A model generated the notes under the pieces. It worked only from the letters and a program-made list of their open reading frames with translations. It was not told where the DNA came from and made no database searches. A stretch of DNA of 64,000 nt from Parahoeflea olei (GTDB lineage Bacteria; Pseudomonadota; Alphaproteobacteria; Rhizobiales; Rhizobiaceae), in contig NZ_LQZT01000042.1 of the NCBI RefSeq assembly GCF_001703635.1, positions 1-64,000 of the forward strand, read 5' to 3'. Below are positions 44,581 through 53,850 of this stretch, piece by piece. Positions within the stretch are counted from its first letter, which is position 1; each line of letters opens with the position of its first letter. Both the position numbers and the translations under genes were made by a program.

Positions 44581-45843
44581 CTATCTCTTGAGATTGACGA
44601 GCACGTCCATGAGATCGGACCCCGTCTGAAAGACCTTTGAGTTTGCTGTGTAGCTGCGTTGCGAGGCGATCATGTCCGTGAGTTCTTGGGCCATGTCGAC
44701 ATTGGAGCTTTCCAGAGCGTTGGAGACGATCTGGCCGAAGGAGCCGGAGCCGGCGAAGCCGGTGGTGATGACGCCGGAATCCACGCCTTGCTGGAACACG
44801 TTGCCCGCCATCGGGCGCAGCTTGTCCGGGCTCGACACGGTGGCCAGCGCCATACGGTAGAGCGGCTTGAGTTCGCCGTTTTCCTGCTTGGCGTAGATCG
44901 TGCCGTCCTTGGAAATGACGATGTTTTCAACCGCGCTGGGCGCGTTGCCGTTGACGTCGGCATCATCGACCGTGAAGGCGTAGTTGAGCTGGGTCATGCC
45001 GGACAGGTCGATGTTGAGCGAGGCGCCGCCGGGCACGTTAAAGGTGATGTCGGTCGCGCTCGCAGCTGCCAGCTGCCCCTCATTGGTGGGGTCGAAGGTC
45101 AGCGTCGTGGTGGCGAGCGGTCCGGATGCATAGGGGAAGGAAGTGCCCGCGGTTGCGCCGGCGCGGTCGTAGACCGAGACTTCCCAGGTGTCGGCCCCGG
45201 TCTTGGTGTAATAGAAGTCGAGCAGCACTTCGCCGCCGAGATTGTCATAAGCCACCAGCGAGCTCTTGTGGGTATACTCGGCGGTCGGGGAGTTGGTCGA
45301 CGGCAGATCGGCGGCGGCAACCGCGGTCGAGCTGGATTTGAGGTTGGCCGAGAAGATGCCGGTGGTCGAGGCTTTCGCCGACAGGCTGCCAGCGGAGATG
45401 TTGACCGGCACCAGGCCGTCGAAACCGTTGACGACCGGGGCAGGAACGCCGCTGTTGTAATCGTAGCCGAGCAGGGTGAACCCGGCGGCATTGACCAGGT
45501 TGCCCTGGCCATCGGATTTGAAGGAACCGGCGCGGGTCAGGAACGGGATGCCGGCCGAATCCTCGACGATGAAGAAGCCGTCGCCATCGATGGCGAGGTC
45601 CGAACCCGAGGTGGTGAATTCAAGGTTGCCCGACTGCGCAATCGCATAGCGCACGTCGGTGGAGACGGCACCCGAATTGTACGAGCCGTTGGCGCTGGGC
45701 AGAACCAGGGATGAAAACTGCACCGAGGCCTTCTTGTAGGCCGTGGTGTTGGCGTTGGCGATATTGTCCGCCACCGTGCTCAACCGGTTGGCCTGGGCGT
45801 TCATTCCGGAAGCACCCGTGCTCATCATTCCATAAAGGCTCAT
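44581..45843 (-). CDS. flgE: Flagellar hook protein FlgE
   Basis: This 420-residue hook subunit begins MSLYGMMSTGASGMNAQANR and has the conserved DNIANANTTAYKKASVQFSS and LTRAGSFKSDGQGNLVNAAG. The C terminus carries ALESSNVDMAQELTDMIASQ, then the QRSYTANSKVFQTGSDLMD motif. ATG 45843 has GAGG about 9 bases upstream. It is placed immediately downstream of rem, as in other rhizobia, where Rem activates late flagellar genes. Confidence 0.95.
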   Translation of the reverse strand: MSLYGMMSTGASGMNAQANRLSTVADNIANANTTAYKKASVQFSSLVLPSANGSYNSGAVSTDVRYAIAQSGNLEFTTSGSDLAIDGDGFFIVEDSAGIPFLTRAGSFKSDGQGNLVNAAGFTLLGYDYNSGVPAPVVNGFDGLVPVNISAGSLSAKASTTGIFSANLKSSSTAVAAADLPSTNSPTAEYTHKSSLVAYDNLGGEVLLDFYYTKTGADTWEVSVYDRAGATAGTSFPYASGPLATTTLTFDPTNEGQLAAASATDITFNVPGGASLNIDLSGMTQLNYAFTVDDADVNGNAPSAVENIVISKDGTIYAKQENGELKPLYRMALATVSSPDKLRPMAGNVFQQGVDSGVITTGFAGSGSFGQIVSNALESSNVDMAQELTDMIASQRSYTANSKVFQTGSDLMDVLVNLKR

Positions 45844-45960
45844 CGCGTCTATCCTCGTTTCAAACGATATTCCCAGACTAGCTGGCGGGCCTTGCGTGAA
45901 CCTGTTTCCGGCACCTCTAAACAAAGCGCCGGTCGAAGGGCTCGACCGGCGGCAACAGCG

Positions 45961-46632
45961 TCAGTTCCAGTCGATCAGGTAGCCGAGGAACCGCTTGGAA
46001 TCGATCGGATCGAAACCCAGCTTCTTGCGCAGTTTCTTGCGCAGCTTGGAAATGTGGCTTTCGACGACGTTCTCTTCGACGTCCTCGTCGAAGATGCCGT
46101 AGATGGCGTTGAAGATCTGCTGCTTCGTCACGCGACGGCCACGGTTGGCGACAAGATATTCCAGGATCCGCCGCTCGCGCCGCGGCAGGGCGAAGACCTG
46201 ATTGTCGATTTCCGGGTCGCGTCCGTCGGAGAACACGCGGATCGGGCCGATGTCGGTGTGGGTGGCCAGGCTCTTCAGCCGGCGGCGGATCGCCGCGGCA
46301 CGGGCCAGGATTTCCCGGGGATGGACCGGCTTGCGCACCACGTCGTCGACGCCGCTGTCGAAGAACGCAAGCGTCGACTCCAGGGACGGCGTATCGCTGA
46401 CCGCGATCACCGGGGCCTGCGACCGGTCACGGATCGCCCGTGGCAGGTCCAGCGTCCGGCTGCCCTGCCCGATCAGGAAGGCTTCGACAGCCTCCAGATC
46501 GGAGTCCGCCGCCGCATGGACCCATTCGCCAAATTCATGGGAATCGAAGCTTGCCGAGGGCACGCCTTCCCTGCCGAAAAGAGATGAGTATCCGTCTTTG
46601 ACCAATTGCCGGTCATCAACCACTACGATCAT
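45961..46632 (-). CDS. rem: OmpR-type transcriptional activator Rem
   Basis: This 223-residue regulator has an N-terminal receiver-like domain (IVVVDDRQLVKDGY to FFDSGVDDVVRKPVHPREIL) and a C-terminal winged-helix domain (LPRRERRILEYLVANRGRRV, VVESHISKLRKKLRKKLGFD). The receiver lacks a clearly placed phosphoacceptor Asp in the usual context, as known for Rem, which acts without phosphorylation in S. meliloti. Rem controls class III flagellar genes in growing cells. It is followed by flgE after 117 bases. Confidence 0.88.
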   Translation of the reverse strand: MIVVVDDRQLVKDGYSSLFGREGVPSASFDSHEFGEWVHAAADSDLEAVEAFLIGQGSRTLDLPRAIRDRSQAPVIAVSDTPSLESTLAFFDSGVDDVVRKPVHPREILARAAAIRRRLKSLATHTDIGPIRVFSDGRDPEIDNQVFALPRRERRILEYLVANRGRRVTKQQIFNAIYGIFDEDVEENVVESHISKLRKKLRKKLGFDPIDSKRFLGYLIDWN

Positions 46633-46913
46633 TCGTCCGCCTCCGAATCAGTGTGGTACATCACGCTGATAGAGGTACGAATTGGGTGAATTTGGGTAAA
46701 CTATGAATTCGGCAGGGTGTGAATTCAGAGTTGATTAACCATGTTTCGCACTGATTTGGCTAGATCTAGTGGGATAGCTGTGGATAAGGACTATTTCCTC
46801 GGCCAAAAGTTAACAAAAGCTTAATTTTTCGCTTGCACCGTTAACTTTTGCCTCTTTGCCGTCACATTACCCAGAAGCAGTTCCTCGACACGAATTTTCG
46901 CGCTCAGGTTGCG
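46633..46913. promoter_or_regulatory. AT-rich control region upstream of rem
   Basis: This 281-base region is markedly AT-rich for the window. It holds a perfect 11-bp inverted repeat, CAAAAGTTAAC (46804-46814) and GTTAACTTTTG (46840-46850), and two GAATTC words about 20 bases apart. It must contain the rem promoter, a likely target of VisNR in rhizobia, but no site can be assigned. Confidence 0.55.
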
Positions 46914-47507
46914 TCAACGACAGAAGCTTCTGGCGCCATCCGTCCAGGCTCCGTAGCCCGTCGCCACCAGGTTTGCGATCACCCGGCAGACATAGCGCTT
47001 CTGCGCCGGATCGTTGTCGGGGCCGGCGTGATAGCGCGCCACCGCCATGGTCCATGTCTCATGACGGGCGTGCAGCCGGGCCAGGAACCGCGCCGCGTAA
47101 TCGACATTGGCGCGCGGGTCGAGCATCGCCGTCACGGAGGCGAATTCGGCGCCGTGGTAGCGGTGATTGATCTGCATGCATCCCAGGTCGATCAGCTTCT
47201 TGCCTTCGGCTCTCGCCCGTTCGAACTCGACCAGCGCCTCCTTGCGGTCCTTTGCGTAGACCGTCTTGCCCTCGATGTTGAGCGCGTAGGGATAGAGCGA
47301 TCCCTTGCGTCCGGTTTCGGTCAGTCCGACGGAATAGAGGATGCCGGGCGGCACCCCGTAGGTCTTGGCCGCAGCCAGGATTTCCGCCTCGCACACGCCG
47401 GCTGCGGCCCGCGCGGTGCCGGGTGTGCCGGCGTTACAGATAAACGCCGTCAGCGCGGCCAGCAGCAGCGCCCGGATGCGAGACCTGTTCACGGATCTGT
47501 CCGCCAT
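46914..47507 (-). CDS. Lytic transglycosylase (SLT domain), flagellar cluster
   Basis: This 197-residue exported enzyme has a signal-like N terminus (IRALLLAALTAFICNAGTPG) and an SLT-type muramidase core with the catalytic Glu in GLTETGRKG and LGCMQINHRYHG, YAARFLARLHAR and AVARYHAGP. It would open the peptidoglycan for rod insertion. GGAGG lies 8 bases before ATG 47507, which is inside the end of fliK, a 74-base overlap in a different frame. A comparable separate flagellar transglycosylase (SltF) is known in Rhodobacter. Confidence 0.85.
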   Translation of the reverse strand: MADRSVNRSRIRALLLAALTAFICNAGTPGTARAAAGVCEAEILAAAKTYGVPPGILYSVGLTETGRKGSLYPYALNIEGKTVYAKDRKEALVEFERARAEGKKLIDLGCMQINHRYHGAEFASVTAMLDPRANVDYAARFLARLHARHETWTMAVARYHAGPDNDPAQKRYVCRVIANLVATGYGAWTDGARSFCR

Positions 47508-48864
47508 TCTGCCGGCCTCCCTGATGACCCGAGCTGTTGCCTTCGTTGCGCTGGCCCGCCGATGACTGCGCATCGCCCGAGCCGTTCGATCCCTGGCCCT
47601 GGAACCCGCCCTGGGCGCCCTGCTGCTGCGCGTTCTGGCCGGAAGACCGGTCGGACGGCGTCATCTGCTGGACCGTGATGCTGTCCACCGAATAGCCCTG
47701 GGCGCGCATCGCCTTGACGATGGCCTGGTTGTCGTCCTTGAGCTGCCGGTAAGCCTCGCCGGTTTCCACCTGGATGGCGACCGACAGCTCTTCACCGGTG
47801 AGCTTGAGCACCGCCGTGACGCTGCCGAGCGACAGCGGATTGAGCTGGAGCTTGAGCGTGTGCAGCGTCTGCCCGGTGGCGGGCTGCGCTGCGTTTGCGG
47901 CCTGGGCCGCAGCGGCGCGGTGGGTCGACAAGGCGGAATCGGTGGCCTCGGCCAGCGAGCGCGCAAGCATCTGCGCATTGCCGGCAAGCGACTGCGACGG
48001 CATGAACCGGCGCGATTCGATGACCTCGACCGGCTGCCCTGCCCTTGCGGACACAGCCTCGTCGCCGGAACCCGCGCTCCGGCGCCCCGCCCCGCCTTCG
48101 GCACGGGCGTCGGCGGATGTCGTGGCCCGGGAGCTTGCGCCCGAGTCCCGCGCCGCGCCGAGCGCGCGCAGGGCTTCCCTGTATTCGGCCGCAGCGGTGT
48201 CCCTGGTCCGTACGGTGTCGTCGCCCTGGGTCCTGGCGCGGGACGGCGCCTCGGTGCGAGGCGCGGCGGCCGTGGCAGCCCCCTGCGCCACCGCCTGGGC
48301 GGGCGCGGTCCGGGTGGCCTGGGCGGCGGTTGCGGCGGCATGCGCGGCGGTGCCTGCGGGCACGGTCTCGGGGCGGGTGGCGGCAGCGGCAGCCTTGCCG
48401 TCCGCGGGTGCGGCGGCCGGCTTGTCGGCAGCCGCCATGTCATCCTTGTCCGGCCGGGCCCGGCCCTTGACGACCTTCGCGTCGGGGTCGGCCGCAACGG
48501 CGTCATCGCCGGCATCCGCAGCCGGCTCGTCTGCCGACGGGGTGATCTCGTCTTCCGCGACCGGCGTCTGCGACCGCAGGCTTGCCAGCAGCGCGAGCAT
48601 GGCGTCGGCGCTCGACGAACCTTCCGCCTCCGTCAGGTCCTCTTCGCTTTCGTGCTCGGGTTTGGCGGCATCGGCTTTCGCGCCGGCCTCACCGGAGACC
48701 TGGTCGCGATCCCCGGAGGACGGACGCTTCTGTCCCGCCAGCAGCGAGGAAAACGCATCACCGCCGGAGCGGTCGGCCGGGTCCGACTTCGGGCCCTCGC
48801 CGCCGCCATTGAGCGGGGGGCGGACAGGCACCTGTCGCGGCAAGACAATATCCAAGGTGCTCAC
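47434..48864 (-). CDS. fliK: Flagellar hook-length control protein FliK (MotD)
   Basis: This 476-residue protein has an Ala/Ser/Asp-rich low-complexity N-terminal two thirds, the ruler-like part, then the conserved FliK C-terminal core LKLQLNPLSLGSVTAVLKLT to KDDNQAIVKAMRAQGYSVDS. The C-terminal tail is Gln/Gly/Asn/Ser-rich. It measures hook length and switches export specificity from hook to filament subunits. In rhizobia it was first named motD. It overlaps motC by 4 bases and the transglycosylase gene by 74. Confidence 0.9.
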   Translation of the reverse strand: MSTLDIVLPRQVPVRPPLNGGGEGPKSDPADRSGGDAFSSLLAGQKRPSSGDRDQVSGEAGAKADAAKPEHESEEDLTEAEGSSSADAMLALLASLRSQTPVAEDEITPSADEPAADAGDDAVAADPDAKVVKGRARPDKDDMAAADKPAAAPADGKAAAAATRPETVPAGTAAHAAATAAQATRTAPAQAVAQGAATAAAPRTEAPSRARTQGDDTVRTRDTAAAEYREALRALGAARDSGASSRATTSADARAEGGAGRRSAGSGDEAVSARAGQPVEVIESRRFMPSQSLAGNAQMLARSLAEATDSALSTHRAAAAQAANAAQPATGQTLHTLKLQLNPLSLGSVTAVLKLTGEELSVAIQVETGEAYRQLKDDNQAIVKAMRAQGYSVDSITVQQMTPSDRSSGQNAQQQGAQGGFQGQGSNGSGDAQSSAGQRNEGNSSGHQGGRQNGGQIREQVSHPGAAAGRADGVYL

Positions 48865-50504
48865 GACCCTGCATCCTTCTTCTCCTGCTCGAGCATCTTG
48901 TCGATGCGGTCGAGCGCGTCCTTGCTGGTGGCGACAAAGCCCTGGAAGGCCTCGTCTGCCGCGGCCGTGGCCGCATCCATCCCGGCGGCAAGGGTCTGTT
49001 CGGGCCCGGTGTTGCCATTGTCGCCTTCGACGGGCGGACGGCCACCGAGCGGATCCCCGCCTTCCGGTGTCCCCACATTGGACCCGATTGCTTGCGTGAG
49101 GCTGTCGGGGTCCGGCTTGCGCAGAACGTCCTCGGCGATGCGCCGAGCGGCATCGCGCAAGGCCCGGTCGCGCTGCGACAATTGCGCCTCCGGCAGCGCT
49201 TCGAGCCGGGCCAGAACCCCGCCCACGCCATCGGTCGGAATCCGGGCCATGCCGGAATAGAGATCGGCGAGCGTCTGCGGCGCGGTGTCCTCGGGGTCGA
49301 GCAGTTCTTCGGCCTTGGCGGAGGCGAAGACCGCGAGATCGCGCAGCCCCGAGATGACCGCCTTGCGGGCGATCCGCAGATAGACCTCGCGCTTGCGCGG
49401 GCGGTCCATGAAGGACAGGATCTGTTCGAGCCGCTGGTTGCCCACCTTGCCGTAGTTGGGCACCACCAGGTCGACCAGCAGGTCGGCGTACTGGCCGGCA
49501 TAGGGCGAGTTGATGAAGCGCCGGGCATAGAGCTCGGCATAGAGCAGTGCCCGGTCGACCAGGTTCTTGCGCGCGGCGACGAACAGCGACCGGCGCAGCG
49601 CGGCTTCCTCAACCAGCGTGCCCGGCAAGGTCAGTCGCGCCCAGTCGAACATCTCGAGCGCCTCGTCGTCCTTGTTCAGCGCCGCCATCACATTGGCCGC
49701 GACAAGGGTCAGGTAAGGCCCGATCTCGGTGTCGCGGTAAAGTTCGACCACTTCGGAGAGCGTCGTCTTGGTCTTCGCGGCGCGGCCATTGAGATAGGCC
49801 CGGAGCACGGTGGTGACTTCGTTGTCGAAATTGCCGAACTTGTCCTTGGCCGCGAGAATGTCGAGGGTCTCGGGATTGCCGCCGCTCATGGCATAGACCA
49901 GCGCGGCATCGACATTGCGCGGATCGTCGAACACCTTCTGGTCGGCGCTGCGCAGCCGGCTGTCGATGACGCCGATCAGGAAGCGCTGCATTTCCATGGC
50001 CGAGTGATCGCCGCGCACCACCGCATCCTGAACGAATTGCAGCGAGCGCATCAATTTGTAGGGGGCGAGCGAATCGAGATCGCCGTCCATGGAAAAGCCG
50101 GGCGCGGCCAGGCCTGCCTGCGCGGGCGCCTCCCCGGCCGGACCGGCGACCTCCGCTGGCGCTTCCCCGGCAGGCGCTTCTTGGGCTGGGACGCCGTGGG
50201 CTGGGACGTCGTGGGTGGGGGCGTCGTGTGCCGGGGCGTCGTGCGCGGAGACGTCGGAAGCTGCAGCATCCGCAGCGGCGTGCCCGGCAGCCTCGGGAGC
50301 GGGCGCCTCGTGCGGCGCGGCTTCCGCGGGTGCACCGGCCGCCTCATGGGCGGGCGCAGCATGCGGTGCGGCTTCGGCGGGCGCAGCCGGGTCGCCGGCC
50401 GTCTCATGGGCAGGTGCCGCCGTCTCGGCTGCGGCCGGGACGGCGAACGTCGCCGCTGCAAGCAGGGCGACGTGCAGGAGGCCGGGACGGGACAGGCGCG
50501 GCAC
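48861..50504 (-). CDS. motC: Motility protein MotC with an expanded His/Ala/Pro repeat region
   Basis: This 547-residue periplasmic protein has a signal peptide (LLHVALLAAATFAVPAAA). Residues about 30-135 are a low-complexity run of short AHEAP/AHDAP/PAEAAP units. The conserved MotC body follows (PYKLMRSLQFVQDAVVRGDH to IGPYLTLVAANVM). MotC modulates the rhizobial motor through MotB. The repeat region makes it longer than the MotC proteins I know (roughly 430 residues). It is cotranscribed with motB, three bases upstream. Confidence 0.88.
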   Translation of the reverse strand: MPRLSRPGLLHVALLAAATFAVPAAAETAAPAHETAGDPAAPAEAAPHAAPAHEAAGAPAEAAPHEAPAPEAAGHAAADAAASDVSAHDAPAHDAPTHDVPAHGVPAQEAPAGEAPAEVAGPAGEAPAQAGLAAPGFSMDGDLDSLAPYKLMRSLQFVQDAVVRGDHSAMEMQRFLIGVIDSRLRSADQKVFDDPRNVDAALVYAMSGGNPETLDILAAKDKFGNFDNEVTTVLRAYLNGRAAKTKTTLSEVVELYRDTEIGPYLTLVAANVMAALNKDDEALEMFDWARLTLPGTLVEEAALRRSLFVAARKNLVDRALLYAELYARRFINSPYAGQYADLLVDLVVPNYGKVGNQRLEQILSFMDRPRKREVYLRIARKAVISGLRDLAVFASAKAEELLDPEDTAPQTLADLYSGMARIPTDGVGGVLARLEALPEAQLSQRDRALRDAARRIAEDVLRKPDPDSLTQAIGSNVGTPEGGDPLGGRPPVEGDNGNTGPEQTLAAGMDAATAAADEAFQGFVATSKDALDRIDKMLEQEKKDAGS

Positions 50505-50506
50505 GG

Positions 50507-51757
50507 TCAGCTCCCTTCGGTCTCGACCAGGATCTCGATGCGGCGGTTGACCTCGGAGAGCGGGTTGGAGGGGTCTTTCAGGCGCCGGTCGGCAAAGCCC
50601 GAGACCTGGACAATCCGCTCTTCCGGAACGCCGCCGCGCACCAGCATGAACAGCGCCGAATGCGCGCGCGCCATCGAAAGCCGCCAGTTGTCATCCGTGC
50701 CGGACGCGAAGGGCCGGGCGTCGGTATGGCCGCGGATGGCGATCGCGCCCTTGCGCTCGGACAGGATCTCGCCGATCTTTTCCATGGCCACGACGAGATC
50801 GCGCCCCGGCACGGCTGAGCCCACCTCGAACATCCCGAAATCGAGCTGGTCGGTGATGGAAACCAGAAGCCCGCCTTCGGACGGGGTGACGGTGATGCCT
50901 TCGGCGAGCTTGCCCAGTTCGCCGCCGAGCGCCTTCGAGATCTCGTCCTTGAGCGCCTCGGCTTCGACCTCGGCCCTGGCGAGCTGTTCGGGCGACTGTT
51001 GCGCGCCGGAGCCGCCCTCGCCGTCGATCGGGGCCATCTTGTCGCCTTGCGGACCGGCGTCGGGATTGCCCGCAGCAGCCGCATCGGCGGCAGCCGGCAC
51101 AGGACCCGGTCCGACACCGCTCTGCACCACCGGGTCGAGCTGGACCATGGCCTGGCCATCCTCGGGGGGCGCGCTCGATTGCTGCGCCATCTGCTTGGTC
51201 CAGAAATCCGGATCGAAAGGATCGCGATAGGCCTCGCCGCCCGAAGCGCCGGTGGCCGGGCCGGATTCTGCTGCCCCGCCGTCGCCCTTCGACGAGATAT
51301 TGGTCTGCGTCCCGGTTTCCTGGGCGATCTCTGCCAGCACCGAATAGGGGTTTTCGAAGTAATCGGCTTCCGAATAGGACTGTTTTTCGCCGGCGGTGGT
51401 GTTTTCCATCTGGCCGGATTCGGCGCCCTGGCCATTGGTGGTGGCGTCGCCGTCGGTCTGGGATTTGGGTTTGGTCGCCTCGCCGTCGGAACTGTTGCCG
51501 ACCTGCTTGATGCCGCGGTCGGTCGGCTGGTCGTCCATCAGCTTGATCGGGTTGAAATAGCTCGCGACCGCCGCCTTGGTTTCCTCGTTGGCGGCATTGA
51601 CCAGCCACATGACGAGAAAGAACGCCATCAGCGCGGTCATGAAGTCGGCATAGGCGATCTTCCAGACGCCGCCGTGATGACCGTCCTCGCCACCGCGCCG
51701 GCGCTTGACGATGATGATTTCGTTCTTGCCCTGGTGGGTGGTCGAGGAGTCGCTCAT
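50507..51757 (-). CDS. motB: Flagellar stator protein MotB
   Basis: This 416-residue stator subunit has a single membrane helix with the proton-binding Asp in WKIAYADFMTALMAFFLVMW (about residues 32-51), an extended linker, and a C-terminal OmpA/MotB peptidoglycan-binding domain (IAIRGHTDARPFASGTDDNW, SFADRRLKDPSNPLSEVNRR). The linker (about 80-240) is longer than in enterobacteria and rich in Gly/Ala/Gln. It pairs with MotA, encoded outside the window. It starts inside the end of the FliH-like gene (4-base overlap). Confidence 0.95.
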   Translation of the reverse strand: MSDSSTTHQGKNEIIIVKRRRGGEDGHHGGVWKIAYADFMTALMAFFLVMWLVNAANEETKAAVASYFNPIKLMDDQPTDRGIKQVGNSSDGEATKPKSQTDGDATTNGQGAESGQMENTTAGEKQSYSEADYFENPYSVLAEIAQETGTQTNISSKGDGGAAESGPATGASGGEAYRDPFDPDFWTKQMAQQSSAPPEDGQAMVQLDPVVQSGVGPGPVPAAADAAAAGNPDAGPQGDKMAPIDGEGGSGAQQSPEQLARAEVEAEALKDEISKALGGELGKLAEGITVTPSEGGLLVSITDQLDFGMFEVGSAVPGRDLVVAMEKIGEILSERKGAIAIRGHTDARPFASGTDDNWRLSMARAHSALFMLVRGGVPEERIVQVSGFADRRLKDPSNPLSEVNRRIEILVETEGS

Positions 51758-52371
51758 TCAGCGGTCTCCGCCAGCGCGTCCGCCCAGGCCGCCATGCGGG
51801 TGGCGAAGCGGGTACGGTCGATCTCCACCTCGATGTCGATGCCGCCGCCGTCGCGGACGACGAGCTTGTCGGCGGCAGGCCCCAGGGTCTCGCGCAGCGC
51901 GACGACCAGGCCTTCCGGCCCGGAGACGACGATGCGGCCGGCGGCCTCGGGATCGAGACTGTCCCGGATCTCCGCGGCGAGGGCCGCGACCATCCGGGCG
52001 CGGATTGTCCGGTCGACAATCGGGGCCAGCACCGCCTCGACGCCGTCGGCGAGCTGTTCGGCGATCTCGGCGCGTTGCGCGGCCAAGGCGCCCGCAAGCG
52101 TGGCCACGGCCTTCACCTCGAGCTCGGCCCGCAGCGCCTCGAGTTCCGCCGCGTGACGCGCGGCCTCGGCCTCGCGTTCGGCCTTGTGGCGCGCGGCAAG
52201 TTCGGCGCGCACGGCGGCCTCGCCTTCCGCACGGGCCGCGGCGCGCTCGGAGGCAATGTCGATGGCAGGGAGCGTGGGTGGGGTGGACGCGCCGTCGTGA
52301 CGCGACACCTGAAAGGCCGCGATATGCGTCCCTTCGAAATCCGGCAGGTACCGGGCAAGGCTGGCCGTCAT
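51754..52371 (-). CDS. FliH-like flagellar assembly protein
   Basis: This 205-residue protein has an N-terminal part (LARYLPDFEGTHIAAFQVSR), a charged Ala/Glu/Arg coiled coil (about 55-120) and a C-terminal domain ending DKLVVRDGGGIDIEVEIDRT. This order (coiled coil, then a domain with a hydrophobic-GG-acidic strand) is that of FliH, the regulator of the FliI export ATPase. GGAG lies six bases before ATG 52371. It sits between flagellin and motB as in other rhizobia, where it is usually left unnamed. Confidence 0.6.
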   Translation of the reverse strand: MTASLARYLPDFEGTHIAAFQVSRHDGASTPPTLPAIDIASERAAARAEGEAAVRAELAARHKAEREAEAARHAAELEALRAELEVKAVATLAGALAAQRAEIAEQLADGVEAVLAPIVDRTIRARMVAALAAEIRDSLDPEAAGRIVVSGPEGLVVALRETLGPAADKLVVRDGGGIDIEVEIDRTRFATRMAAWADALAETAE

Positions 52372-52683
52372 GGTCTTCTCCGGCTGAGGACAGTGGCTGG
52401 CAGGTGCCGGGTCAACATCATATCCTTCGATTGGCGACGATGGGCGCCGCAGGACGCGCGCACCCAAGCGGTCACCGGCAGAATCCTAGAGAGCAAAACT
52501 TGCGTGAACATGAACAGCATCCGCCCGGCCGGTCCCCATCTGGGGCAGATGCCGTGCCCAAAACGCCGTTGGACCGCACCAAGGGCAATTTTGGCGCGGT
52601 CCAACTGATCCACCATAGCCGATGACCGGCGGCACAGCGGAATGAAGTCTCCCGATCCGTCCCCGATCAGGACGGTCTTTCGC
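52372..52683. other. Intergenic region flaC / fliH-motB operon
   Basis: These 312 bases hold the strong inverted repeat at 52569-52604 that ends the flagellin transcript, and downstream of it the promoter region of the FliH-like-motBC-fliK operon. No gene was seen here. Confidence 0.5.
52569..52604 (-). terminator. Terminator hairpin after third flagellin
   Basis: Left arm TTGGACCGCACCAA (52569-52582) and right arm TTGGCGCGGTCCAA (52591-52604) form a 14-bp stem with a single G-T wobble and an 8-base loop, about 80 bases past the flagellin stop on the minus strand. A CGGCGTTTT tract follows. Confidence 0.6.
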
Positions 52684-53661
52684 TTAGCCCTTGAAGAGCG
52701 AGAGAATGTTCTGGGAGTTGGTGTTGGCGATCGACAGCGACTGAATGCCCAGCTGCTGCTGTGTCTGCAGTGCCTTGAGCCGCGTCGACTCCTCGTTCAT
52801 GTCGGCGTCGACCAGACGGCCCACACCCTTGTCGATGGAGTCCATCAGGTTGGCGACGAAGTCTTCCTGCATCGAGACGCGCTTGTTGATCGCGCCGAGA
52901 TTGGAGGCCGCGTCGGTCATCTGGCTCAGCATCGAATCGACGACGCGCAGCATGTCATCGACCTGCTGGTCGGTGGTGGTCGCGGTCAGCGCGATGGCGG
53001 CACCGGACGAGGGCGTACCCGTGGTCGAGCCGGTATCGATCAGATAGTAATTGCGGGCCGTGGTGGTGGTCGCGTCCGGATCGAGCGCGTTGGCGTCGAT
53101 ATCCTTGGTCAGGATGCCGAGGCTTTCGTTGGCCGCACCGATCATCGTCAGGCTGGTGACGTTGATGTCGAGCGTGGTGATGGTCACCAGGCCGTTGACG
53201 TCGCGGTTGAAGCCGCCGACCACGGATTTGGTGCCGGCCGCGGCGGTGGAGGAATTGTTGAGCCAGTTCTCGCCGGAGAACGAGGCCGATTCGGAGATCG
53301 ACTTGAGCTGGTTCTTGAGCTCGGTCAGTTCCTTGTCGATCTTGGTCTTGTCGACGCCGGGCTCGCGGGCTGCCAGCAACTTGGCCTTGACCTCGGTGAT
53401 CACGTCGATCGAGCTGTTCATCGCGGTATAGGCGATATCGACCTTGGCGGCGCCAAGTCCGAGCGCATCCTTGACGGTCGACAAGGCCTTGTTGTCGGAC
53501 CGCATCGTGGTGGCGATCGACCAGTAGGCGGCATTGTCGCCGGCATTTTCCACACGGAAGCCGGAGGAGACGCGCGCCTGCGTCATTTCAAGATCGGAGT
53601 TGATGGTCCGAAGCGTCTGCAGTGCCGCCATGGCGGCGGTGTTGGTCATGATACTGGTCAT
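52684..53661 (-). CDS. flaC: Flagellin (third copy)
   Basis: This 325-residue flagellin starts MTSIMTNTAAMAALQTLRTI with the N-terminal D0/D1 helices (RVSSGFRVENAGDNAAYWSI) and ends with STRLKALQTQQQLGIQSLSI plus NTNSQNILSLFKG. It is the most diverged of three tandem copies (for example RVENAGDNAAY, IDKELTELKNQLKS). The symbol is positional. GGGG lies about 8 bases before ATG 53661. It forms part of a mixed filament, as in rhizobial complex flagella. Confidence 0.92.
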   Translation of the reverse strand: MTSIMTNTAAMAALQTLRTINSDLEMTQARVSSGFRVENAGDNAAYWSIATTMRSDNKALSTVKDALGLGAAKVDIAYTAMNSSIDVITEVKAKLLAAREPGVDKTKIDKELTELKNQLKSISESASFSGENWLNNSSTAAAGTKSVVGGFNRDVNGLVTITTLDINVTSLTMIGAANESLGILTKDIDANALDPDATTTTARNYYLIDTGSTTGTPSSGAAIALTATTTDQQVDDMLRVVDSMLSQMTDAASNLGAINKRVSMQEDFVANLMDSIDKGVGRLVDADMNEESTRLKALQTQQQLGIQSLSIANTNSQNILSLFKG

Positions 53662-53850
53662 GTGAATGCCCCAAAAATTGCCCAGGGACATACCGGCCGA
53701 AGTTCCGGTTACGGTGATCTTGCATCATGCAGACCGGTGCATACATTGCCCATGCATCCCGGTTCACCGTCGGTAATCAAGGTCTAAACGTTTATGGTTA
53801 ATCGGTAGTTAACTCAACCCCAACTTCTTGCAGGTATTTGAGCGAGAACG

